From Thinopyrum elongatum (Eukaryota > Streptophyta > Magnoliopsida > Poales > Poaceae): a stretch of DNA of 64,000 bases. Numbering within the stretch: the first letter of the stretch is position 1; each line of letters begins with the position of its first letter. The DNA lies in contig CM022298.1 of assembly GCA_011799875.1 (NCBI GenBank), forward strand, positions 58,490,784-58,554,783, in the 5' to 3' direction. Made by a program: the position numbers and the translations under genes. The notes beneath the pieces are model-generated. The model was not told where the DNA came from, did not search any database, and was given only the letters and a program-made list of their open reading frames with translations. This document shows positions 1 through 8,599 of the stretch, piece by piece.

Positions 1-219
1 GCCCGACAATCGTCGACCTCAGGGCCGGTGTGTATAGGTTGAGGTTTTGTATGCTGGAGCGGTAGGTCCGGACCGTGTTGTAGAGTGTCGACTTTGGCTA
101 CTCTGGTGGCAGTGTTTTCCGAGCTTGGGACGTTTTTGGCAGTTTTCAGTACAAACTGGTCAATTCTCTTCTTCTATATGAAAAGGGAGAGCTCCATGCC
201 GGTTTCTTGAAAAATACAA
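1..219. other. Unassigned sequence, possible LINE 3' tail
   Basis: No credible gene. The end of the stretch, with a short reading frame followed by an A-rich run near 210-230, resembles the 3' tail of a plant LINE. This is only a resemblance, and no domain can be read. Confidence 0.2.
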
Positions 220-345
220 TAAAATATATGTATTTAGTTTCAGTTCTCTTATTGTTAATCCAAATACTGATGTTTCGTAAAACCAAATCTCATTGAATAC
301 ACAAATATTTCCCAAAGTAATGAGCGGGTATCATTTATAATTTTT
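220..345 (+). mobile_element. Decayed Helitron-like 3' end
   Basis: This AT-rich stretch aligns by eye with 14041-14158, sharing the series Ccaaatattcatgtttc-like, accaaat and gaaataca. That copy ends in a small hairpin followed by CTAG, the typical 3' end of plant Helitrons. Here the hairpin and CTAG are mutated (gagcgggtatcattta), so this is an older copy. No Helitron protein is present. Confidence 0.3.
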
Positions 346-2799
346 CAATAAAATACAAACCAATAGAAGTTGAGCGTATACGATACATCAGCATTCAATG
401 GACTGAGAAGGAAGTTTTTTTTTTTTTTGCGGGGGGACTGAGAAGGAAGTTGCTAGCTAGCTACTTTGCTCATGGAAGAGGATTTAGGGCATGGAAGTGC
501 GGAGGCACGCACATTGTGGGCCGCCGATCTGTGCCGAGATTCGCAAATTTGTGTATGTATTTCGTGTATCATCGGCCTATATCAATACACATATATATGT
601 ATTCGCATCGTAAAGCTAAAGTATTAGACCTGTTTATGTGGGTCTGTCTTGGAAGGAACAGATATTTTGGTGAACAGTTCCTATAAGAACTGTCTGCTTA
701 AGGATTATACCCTTGTACTCAAAGTGTTCATTACGTTCTTATCTCACTGTCTATTCTTCAAGTACACACTACGTCTGTTCTTAGAACTCTTGTGTTCTAG
801 AAGTAGTATTATAGACGATAAGGGATTTGAGCTATTTTGTTCCCAATTGCTGACGGAGGACAACTACTCAAGGGGCGACAAGGGATTCGAGATGTATTCC
901 AAAGGCTATCGGGCACAGGTTAGTGGATGTTGTATGTTTGATGTTCTTGAAATCTTTTTGTAAGAACAAGCTCTGCATACGGTTCTCGCATATTTAATAT
1001 TTTATTCTTTGAAGGACCGAGATCTTTGGCATAGCAAATCTTGGAGGTAAATGCTAACATGAGACATGGGCCCGTCCGCTAATTAGAATGGCGTGCCCGT
1101 CGTGCGAGGCAGAGAGCTGAGCGCGGGAGGTCGCGCAGCCCTCGTGGAGGCGGAGTCTCACACCGCGGCGGAGCCACTACAGGTGACTAGTACCCCCGGC
1201 ACCGCAACCACGTTGTGGTGGAGGTGTCGGGATTTTACCACGAGGGTCTATCATTGACCTCACATCGACCGGCGGCGTCCAGGCCACGGGCTCCGACGAT
1301 GAAGAGTAGGACGTGGGAGACAGCAATGCCTCGAGTCCCCTGAGCCGGTTTGTGTCTCATGTCCTACTCTACTTCACCGGCGTCTGGACCTTCACTTTGC
1401 AGGTCTCTCATGGCTGCCGGACATGGAAATAGATGTGAACGCGAGCGAGGAACTAGGTTTTACGTTGCATGTAATTGTAGGGATTTGAGGATTTGGTAAT
1501 GAGGTATCGGATTGTGGAAGATGACATTTAAAGTGTGCCCGATCACTGTCCGGCCGCGGACGTGTCCGGGCAATGTTCGTGGATGTTTTAAGGGCCGGAT
1601 CAGCTACTCGGGGCTGTAGATGCTCTGACTCGTGGGAGCAGTTCCCCGTCTCTCTTGCTCCGCCGCTGTTCGCAAACCCCTTGTTGCCTACACCAACATC
1701 TCTCTCTCGCACGAACGAAGGTAGAAGAAAGAGGAGACACAGGACACGGTGATGTTTTTCCGGCGCACGTACGCCTGCCGCAACGACGGCCTTTTCCTCG
1801 AGCAACAACTCGAGCCACACACACATGAGCAGTACAGCGGAGAGCTTTTTATACCCAGGCTAGCACACACACCAGCACACTCACACACTCACGAAGACCC
1901 GGCCACTAACCCATGCATGCGAGCATGGCCCAGCCACCACAACCGGCCACTAACTCACGGCCGGCTAGATACAAGCACACGTCTAGAACTTTGCATGGCC
2001 TTTCCAACAGCCACATGACTCGGCCACAATAGCACGCAGGTACAGCCGCACAAACAGCTAGTCCACACGCCCGAGCAATGGACTCAGCGTGATCTCTTTG
2101 CATGCCGCTACTGTTGGTTGCCTGCTCCACGTACGCGACGACTCGGCTCCACGACTGGTCGATCAAGATTAGAGCTAACAGATCTAACCACACCCTTCTT
2201 GTGAACATCTCCTCTTGCGGCCAAACAAGGCTTTTGATCTCTAGAATCTTTTTTTTTTTTGGCAGCTATTCTGATCTCCATCATCAGTCATCATAGGAAA
2301 CGAAAGCAAGCGAAAAAAACACATGAGTGATCACCTTCTCCACCAGATCGAGGAAACAAACTGAATGATATATGAAAAATGGTAAACGCTTGTGTGTGGC
2401 GCGCCGGCCGAACTTTCGGCCGGTCGCGTCGCTTGCTCGCTCACACGCGTCTTTATCTCCTGCGATGCCTTATCCTCTTCTGGACTCCTCTCGTCCATTC
2501 ATTCCCCACAGCCTAAAAAAACATAAGCGTCTCGCACATAACTTCTCTCTTTTTTTCCTAATCTCATGCGTCGCCGGCGAGCTCCTTGTGTGGGCGCCAT
2601 GGTCGTCACCGGTGAGCTCCTTGCGCGGGCACCATGGTTGTCACTGGCAAGCTCCTTGGGGCGGACTCCTTGTAGCATGAACGGAAGGTCGACACCGGCG
2701 AGCTCCTTGGGCGGGCGCCATGGTCGTCCACCACTTTCCTTCTCGTCCTCCTCTGGCCACGGTCTTGGCGTACTCGCAGCTCCGCCGCTGCACGGCCGT
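346..2799. other. Intergenic sequence, no supported gene
   Basis: Only short overlapping frames without recognisable domains occur. A terminus-like string ggctgtagatgctct at about 1613-1627 is the reverse complement of the AGAGCATCTACA-type ends found at 5142 and, in variant form, at 42773, so a TIR element probably ends here. About 2390-2790 is GC-rich with a repeated string containing gagctccttg (2579, 2612, 2650, 2700), a degenerate minisatellite. Confidence 0.4.
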
Positions 2800-3360
2800 G
2801 CTACAAATAGTGACCGGCCAAGCTACAACCGACGACCGGATTTGTTACAAGGGGGGCGACGGTGAATTGTGGCGGCGACGTCGGTGCTGCGATTTGGCTA
2901 CAGCCGGCATCGGGAAAAGCTACCACCGACGACGGGATTTGCTACAACCAGTGGGGGCCATCCCACGGCGGTGGTGACCACGGCCCGACAATGGTGACCA
3001 CGGCCCGACGGTGGTACTGCAACCAGTTTGTTTTTTGCTACAACCAACCCCACTTTTTGCTACTACTGTCTTCGGATTTTGCTGGAAACAACCCATTTTT
3101 TTGCTACCGGCGTTTTGATTTTGCTGCAACCGGTGTCTGGTTTTGCTTCCACGGTATCATGTTTTTGTTGGAACCGGTGTTTCATGTTTTTGGTTCCACC
3201 CTGTGCGAGTTTTTTGCTGGAACCGATGCCCCATTTTTTTTTATTTTTTTTTGCTTTCATGTGTGTTTGTTTTGCTGGAATCGGCACTGGTTTTTGCTAC
3301 CACCATTTTTTTGGTTGTAAGCGACGCGGCTATGCCATTTTGATACTACAACCGGCGATG
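2800..3360. repeat. Degenerate minisatellite of TTTTTGCTACAACCGG-type units
   Basis: Variants of gctacaaccgg and gctggaaccgg separated by T-rich spacers recur roughly every 20-60 bases from about 2817 to 3352. Open frames in this stretch (rich in F, C and W) are by-products of the repeat. The unit is too degenerate to give an exact copy number by eye. Confidence 0.6.
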
Positions 3361-3924
3361 AGGATGGCCGGCTGCATCGGAGCTGTGCCGCCGCACCGGA
3401 GCTGCGGCCGTCGCCATAGGGAGCTGTGCATGCATGAAGACGGCGACGGCGATCGACAGCGACGACGGCGACCGGCGACGAGGGCAGCGACGGCGACCGG
3501 GCGGGCGGTTCTTCGAGGCCGGGGCGTCGCGCGGTGTTGGTTTGACTTTTTCTTTTGTTTCTGTGCGGGCGAGAGGTGAACGAGGACGAAGATTAGACTG
3601 TAATCGAACGGTTATTAGCAGGCATATCGGACGGCTGCGGGCCGACCGGCCCAATTTTGGGCTGGCGCGCCGGCGCAGAGTAGTGCCCATGAAAAATTGA
3701 CCAGAACTTATTTAACGGTCTGAGGCGCGAAAATTACAGGAGATTATCTCTCACAGTCTAGATCCATAATCAAACCCCGTTTCTTCTTGGAAGAAAAGGG
3801 CGAAAAACATCCGGTAGATTATATATCCTTAATCTTTCAGCATAACTTGTGTATATATATTGTTTGTAAAAAAAAATCCAGGACCTTCTCCAAAGAAAGA
3901 ACACGATACCATGCTCGGCTCCGC
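3361..3924. other. GC-rich then AT-rich spacer
   Basis: No gene is supported. The first 300 bases are GC-rich with CGACGGCGA-like low complexity, then the composition turns AT-rich. This forms the downstream side of the minus-strand peptide gene, so its 3' UTR and poly(A) site should lie in about 3700-3924. Confidence 0.35.
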
Positions 3925-4197
3925 TCACGGCTTCCGGCTCCGGCTACCGGCGTGGTCGCACGGGCCGGTGTCGAGGGTGTGGTAGTTGGCGTACCGGCTG
4001 GGCGCGGACGGCGGCACGCGGAAGCCGCGCGGCATGCACCCGTTGGCCGCCCGGCCGCGGAAGAGCGGTTGCCGGCCGTGCAGCCGCGGCACGAACGGCG
4101 TCGACGTCGTCGGTGGCCTAACCGTCCCCTTGCCGCCGGCCGCCGCGGCAAGCACCAGCAGGAGCAGAAGAAGAATCGTGGAGACAAGGGTAGACAT
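3925..4197 (-). CDS. IDA-like (IDL) secreted peptide precursor
   Basis: Intact single-exon frame of 90 residues. Residues 1-20 form a classic signal peptide (a run of six Leu, then AAAA). The middle is variable and basic. Residues 55-67 read MPRGFRVPPSAPS, the hallmark of the IDA/IDA-LIKE family, whose mature peptides carry a PPSAPS core and are perceived by HAESA-type receptor kinases to trigger organ separation. Odd points: the basic-His-Asn end usual after PPSAPS is replaced by RYANYH, the protein runs 23 residues past the core, and two Cys (54, 80) flank it. The ATG at 4197 is chosen because the signal peptide starts right there and the context (gaccc before it) is acceptable. Family membership rests on the short motif plus signal peptide. 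A chance match is less likely but possible. Confidence 0.6.
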   Translation of the reverse strand: MSTLVSTILLLLLLVLAAAAGGKGTVRPPTTSTPFVPRLHGRQPLFRGRAANGCMPRGFRVPPSAPSRYANYHTLDTGPCDHAGSRSRKP

Positions 4198-4304
4198 GGG
4201 TCGTTGAGGTCGCGGTGCCTAAGTATAACGTGTACCAACGACAGACGAAGCTATAGCTAGATGGATGCAGCTCATGGAAGGCTGAATGCATGCTAAGATC
4301 TGTA

Positions 4305-4346
4305 GGGTTCTTAAAGGCTCGTGAGAGAGTGGAGAGGGAGAGAGAA
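4305..4346 (-). promoter_or_regulatory. Putative core promoter of the peptide gene (pyrimidine patch)
   Basis: On the minus strand this is a CT-rich run (CTCTCTCCCTCTCCACTCTC) about 120-150 bases upstream of the peptide ATG, followed by CCTTTAAGAACCC. Plant promoters often carry such a pyrimidine patch near the start site. No canonical TATAAA was seen. One upstream ATG (in AGCATGCATTC) lies between here and the gene and opens a frame overlapping the peptide start. Confidence 0.35.
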
Positions 4347-4359
4347 CAGCTCATGTGTA

Positions 4360-5141
4360 GCTAGCAAGAGATCTGGAGAGGGAGATGGGAGGTTTGCATC
4401 GATGGATCGTCTCTTTCTCGTACGTACGGTTGGATTGCTAGGCTGTGTAGCCGTGAGGATGCTCGTGCAGTGGAGTTATTGCTAGGCTTTTGTTGCATTG
4501 CATGCATGGGTCGACATGGCATGCATCCAGAGGTTGACATGCTGGCGATCGATCGAGGATTAATGGAGTGGAGGACTAGTTGGTTGAATCGACGTGTCAC
4601 ATGGTTTCGTGTAAAGGAGCACGGCTGCATGCACGTACGCACGGGCGCCTTAAATTAGGCCCTTAGCTGGAACGTTTAGACACCGATGATATGATGCGGA
4701 TTACACGTCGGAGAAGGACGGGACGGAAAAAGTGTGAGATCTAGTTTGAACTGCCACATCACTATACAGCAAAAGAAAACCTTTTGCTGGCTAGCTCATT
4801 GATCAATATATCGATGGGCAGAAATTTTTTATCAGTAGTAGTACTAATGGCTAGCTACGTGTAACGCCTTCACCAGTAAAAGAAAACCTTCATTAATTTG
4901 TGCTTGGTTGAAGTCACGAGCTCTTCCCTAACCGGGCGTACGTGTAACGCGCTCGCTACACAGGAGACTGGACCGGGCGAGATCGATCGCCAGCTCTGCA
5001 CGAGCGCAATGGGAAGCAAGCAAAGCTGCAGGGAACAAAAGTCCAAGCTGCATGCAAAGGACTCACGTGAAGAACACCAGGACGTACCACCTACGTACGT
5101 TTTACAGGCTGAATCCTGCACCGGTTATTATCTTGGTTTAA
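4360..5141. other. Upstream region of the peptide gene, no other gene
   Basis: Contains many GCATGC/CATGCATG motifs and ctagctag repeats, but no supported coding sequence. It probably includes distal promoter sequence of the minus-strand peptide gene at 3925-4197. Confidence 0.35.
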
Positions 5142-6130
5142 GAGCATCTACAACCGGACCTAGCAAAATCCACCCTCCAAACGTCCGTGGACAGCCACCA
5201 GTCAACACTTATTTTTCATCCGTTGGAATCACACACCGTAAACTTTACTCCTCAAATTCATAATAGATCATGCAAAACATAAGATGTAGACGATGTCTAT
5301 GCCGACAATGCCGGACGGACCTACATCCTGGTCGATGGCCGTTTCCCGCACCTCCGGCTCCTCGATTGTAGTCCTAGACGAAGATCTCGTCAAGCTCCGT
5401 GTCCGCCTGAAGTAGCGGCGGTTGGCCTTCACCTCCGCCTACGACGGGATGGAGTCGAGGATGGCATGCTGCTCCGCCTCCTCCTCCGCTTGGGCCACCT
5501 CGAACACCGCTAGCACACCGGTCATGGCGAAGCCCGCGGGCGAAGGCGCTGGATCCGCCTCGCCTGCGTCCTCTTCCTCATCCTCCGGCTCCGCGTCCTC
5601 CATAGCTACTTCCTACTCCTCCGGCTCCAGCGAGTTCGGAGGTAGGCCAACTGTGATCCAGGTTTCATGCCTAGCTCGGATCAGCTCAAGGAGCTCCAGC
5701 CGCCGCTCTGGCATGAGCATGGCGTACGTCGTGATCCTCTGTCGCGCCATGGCGGAGGAAGCGGCGGATGGCGAGCGGATTGGAAGGTGGTCGACGGAGG
5801 GGAAGTGTGTAAAAATGGGAACAGGTTAGGGTTCGGGTGCCGCCGCCTGACTTAAGTAGGCGCCATGAATGTGTCCTCACCACCCTCATCGCTAATTGGA
5901 GGAGACGCCCATCGGACAAAAGGGTTTCTACGTGTTTCCACTGGGTCCCTGCGGCCAGTCCGAGTGGCGGACGCACTCGCGCCCTGGCCTCCCCATATCC
6001 ACCTCAGATTTGGGTTGGCTACGAGAGGTGCCGGACAGCCCGGGCATACAAGGCCGGTATGAGGAGCCCGTCTTTGTTGTTTTTTGACCGACCAATGTTA
6101 AGGATGAGGCGTTTTCCCTTTATCGCTAGC
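5142..6130 (-). mobile_element. Unassigned TIR-type element with captured reading frame
   Basis: The left end reads agagcatctacaaccggac, a terminus style seen elsewhere in the window (1613-1627, 42773). On the minus strand, 5750 to 5613 encodes a 45-residue frame rich in E, R and L (starts MARQRITTYAMLMPERR), and after its stop the same frame stays open with an acidic run of E, D and A. No function is recognised. Such frames are typical of sequence carried inside non-autonomous elements. The right end could not be fixed. Confidence 0.35.
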
Positions 6131-6540
6131 CTATGATGGATGAAAAATAAATGAACCCACAATAGAGTTTAGTGTGCAGGCCATTTCTTTTTGTTCTGCA
6201 CATTTTCACTGTACAAATATGAAGCTTTCTTTTAGCTGTAGTATGTTTTTAGTCGCCTCACTTTTATCTTGTGTTCTAGTTATGTTTTCATGATTAGCCA
6301 GAGTATTTTCTTTTTCAGTTTTTCAGTAGGCAATGATGATTGGAACACCCATGAACATACAATAGGGTTTAGGCTTCAAGCCATTTCTTTTTATTCTGTT
6401 GATTATCAGACTAGAAATGATGTGGCCTGAATACTAGATCATGATGTAGATTGGGTCTCTTTTTGTGATTAGAGAGTCATTTTGTTCAGTTGGCAACAAG
6501 TCCTAGCCTCACCTTTGATTGGTTTGCTTGTCTGTTTGTT
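6131..6540. repeat. Two diverged direct repeats
   Basis: About 6152-6195 (gaacccacaatagagttta, then gccatttctttttgttctg) is repeated at 6351-6400 (gaacatacaatagggttta, then gccatttctttttattctg), a period near 200 bases. No coding sequence is supported. The repeats may be intronic sequence of the fragment that follows. Confidence 0.35.
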
Positions 6541-6559
6541 TGATAAAAAAAGATACAGG

Positions 6560-6774
6560 GTTAGGATAAAACGCCTTATGAGCAGCATTTGAAGAGGTCA
6601 CGGTTTTGCAAGATTTGTAGAGTGCAAGGGCACAAAAGCACAACATGTCTTGATAGAGGAGATTCGCCGAAGGCGCCAAGGAAATTGCCAAAATGTTCTG
6701 ATGTGGTGTTCTGGGACACCGCTGAATTGTCTATGGTAAGGAAAACTGGACCATTTGAGCCCAACTTTCTTTAG
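6560..6774 (+). pseudogene. FAR1/MULE-type zinc-knuckle fragment
   Basis: The frame encodes FCKICRVQGHKSTTC, a C-x2-C-x4-H-x4-C knuckle preceded by basic residues (KRSR), followed by a K/P-rich tail. C-terminal zinc knuckles of this spacing occur in FAR1-related proteins and in transposase-derived relatives. Only about 70 residues remain and no FAR1 DNA-binding or MULE catalytic part is visible nearby, so this is a fragment. The match is a short motif, so assignment is tentative. Confidence 0.3.
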
Positions 6775-7129
6775 ATGGTTGTTGTTGTTGATCAAAGAGT
6801 TTTCAACTCTCATGAAGTCCTTTCTTATTTATGTGCCGTTTCATGTAATCGCGAACTGTGTGATGTGACTTTACCGAGCTGAACCATTTTGTTCAACACT
6901 GCTAGTTGGGCGGAAAAAAGTGTTAGTTGACATAATTGTTGTGAGGCGGATTGCTTTGTTTCAGTTAATTTACCTTTTGTATTTTGTTTCTGCATTTGTT
7001 CATAGACGACGACTTGACGCAAAGGGATGGATGTAGCGGCGGTGATTGCACATCGCTTGTAGGCTGTAGCTGTTGGGTTCGTGAAAAAATGGTGGCGATA
7101 ACACATAAGTAGCGTCGATAGTGGTGCCA

Positions 7130-7930
7130 ATCGAGCATGACCGCAGTAACTTGCACAGCTAACCACGACTGCTGCAGGCAATTTCCCCATATCATGAACC
7201 CATTGCAGTCTGAAGCCATGTCATGTCTCAAAGGCCTCCAAACTGCTCAAGAACTGAGTATGACCGCAGTAATGGTGGATACTAATTCCACAATGCTCAT
7301 GTATGCAATCGGAGAAAGGAACGAGACAAATATGCACTGGGGGCACCTTCAAGGAGATCAAAATATATGCTAGTTTAAACTTTTGATCGCTTTGAAAGTG
7401 TCCATTGCCCAAGTCAGTGGTGGAGCTAGGATTGGAGCGAACCCGGGCCAACATTTTTTTTCTTTTGGTAACATGGAAAAACTTTGGTGTCTATAACTAC
7501 CCCAAAAATACCTCATAACTGTTTCAAAATATACCCCATATGAAAAAAATATAAAATATGGTTCGATTGCTCAATAAATTTAGAATTTATTTTGTACTCT
7601 TTTCTACCGTTGATACAAATATAAAATTTGTGCCTCCCAAAAAATAATTATCACTGATATAAACTTGAAAACGTACCACTATATCTTCAATTTCTACAAC
7701 ATCAAATAAAATTGATATCAAAATACATCAATTTGAGGGCATTTAATAATTCCCAAGCCCGGGCCTATGTGCCTGGGTCCTAGTTCCGCCCCTGGCAAGG
7801 AGATGTGATAACCTAGTCGATACTCTAGCTGCATTCGGTGTGCGTATGGGCCATGCATCCTCAGCCGTCTGGCCAGATGGGGTGTCAAACTTTGTACACG
7901 TGTTGATCATCAGCGATGTTGCTATTTTTT
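7130..7930 (+). pseudogene. RNase H-like fragment split by a MITE
   Basis: The frame at 7137-7370 encodes NPLQSEAMSCLKGLQTAQEL and then a D-T-N-S stretch. This is the pattern of the plant RNase H-like (RVT_3) domain: E in the second catalytic strand region, then an [ED]-T-[DN]-S strand. After the inserted element at 7415-7794, 7795-7930 encodes LAAFGVRMGHASSAVW and FVHVLIISDVA, the C-terminal helix and tail of the same domain. The domain is usually found at the 3' end of LINEs. The N-terminal part is not readable and the second catalytic Asp position reads D-T-N, so this is a remnant. Confidence 0.5.
7415..7794. mobile_element. hAT-like MITE
   Basis: Imperfect terminal inverted repeats CAGTGGTGGAGCTAGGATT (left) and CAGGGGCGGAACTAGGACC (right end, reverse complement) bound an AT-rich, non-coding 380-bp interior. 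Grass hAT MITEs have CAG-GGCGGA-C-AGG ends like these. An 8-bp target duplication is expected, but the flanks gcccaagt and gcaaggag match poorly. It splits the RNase H-like fragment. A relative lies at 51675-51857. Confidence 0.6.
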
Positions 7931-8183
7931 ATTTGAACACATGTTTGTTTTTTGAGGCAACGAACACATGTTGCTTTTTTGTTAGAACACATGATGCTGC
8001 TTGTTCTGTTTTTTTTTTTTTTGAGTAACTTTTTTTTTTAGGCAACTTCTTTTTTTTTTTTTTGAGTAACTGCTGCTTGTTCTGGTTAGTACACTAGCAA
8101 CCTGTGTCGGGCTGTGGCCCAACCAAGTAACGACATTCTGCAGGTCCAGTCCACCACACAAACTGCTTCCGCTTCGGCCCCTG

Positions 8184-8192
8184 TATAAAAAG
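8184..8192 (+). promoter_or_regulatory. TATA box of the first F-box copy
   Basis: tataaaaag lies 94 bases upstream of the ancestral start-codon position (before the solo LTR was inserted), which is normal spacing for a plant TATA box and short leader. The matching region of the second copy (about 16855-16900) lacks this motif although flanking bases align. Confidence 0.6.
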
Positions 8193-8277
8193 CACGGCGC
8201 ACACTCCACACTCACTCCCCCACTCGCCGAATCCCCAAACCCTCGCCGGCTCCTCAGCCGGCGCCGCCGTTCGGCCA

Positions 8278-8595
8278 TGTCAACGCCCCTGACAGGTGTG
8301 CCCCACGGGGCAGCGACACCACCCAGTACAGCGCTGCCCCACGCGAGGCCCGAGCCAGGAAGCCCAACTGCAGAACTTGCGGCCCAGAATGGTCCAAGTG
8401 AAGCCCACCACGCCAAGTACTAAAGGAGACGGGGACGCAAGGGATCGGTATCCAGTGGATCAGGCTCGGCGGCACGGCTCTCCTCTATTCCCCATTCTGC
8501 TATCGCAAGAACCCTAGCTAGCTATTCTTGTAATCTTTCCTGTAATCGCCACTCGACAGTTGCTAGTAATCGAGATCCCCTAGTAATCCCTATCA
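8278..8595. mobile_element. Solo LTR inserted at the start codon of F-box copy 1
   Basis: A 318-bp segment starting TGTCAACGCC and ending CCCTATCA is absent from the second tandem copy. It is flanked by a perfect 5-bp duplication ggcca (8273-8277 and 8596-8600). TG..CA ends and a 5-bp duplication identify an LTR; no internal retroelement sequence follows, so it is a solo LTR or very small element. The right-hand duplication supplies the A of the ATG at 8600, so the start codon survives downstream of the insertion. Confidence 0.75.
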
Positions 8596-8599
8596 GGCC

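Noticed and set aside
649..963. 104-codon plus-strand frame
   Set aside because: No start context, family or conservation evidence; it contains a local repeat (aagggatt-gag) typical of intergenic sequence.
1392..1826. 144-codon minus-strand frame
   Set aside because: No domain, mixed low-complexity composition and competing frames on both strands. No splice or promoter support.
3028..3579. 183-codon plus-strand frame rich in F, C and W
   Set aside because: Translation of the T-rich minisatellite at 2800-3360.
8278..8517. Alternative start of F-box copy 1 at the ATG around 8277
   Set aside because: That ATG is formed by the left target duplication plus the first bases of the solo LTR; its frame stops after about 49 codons inside the LTR.
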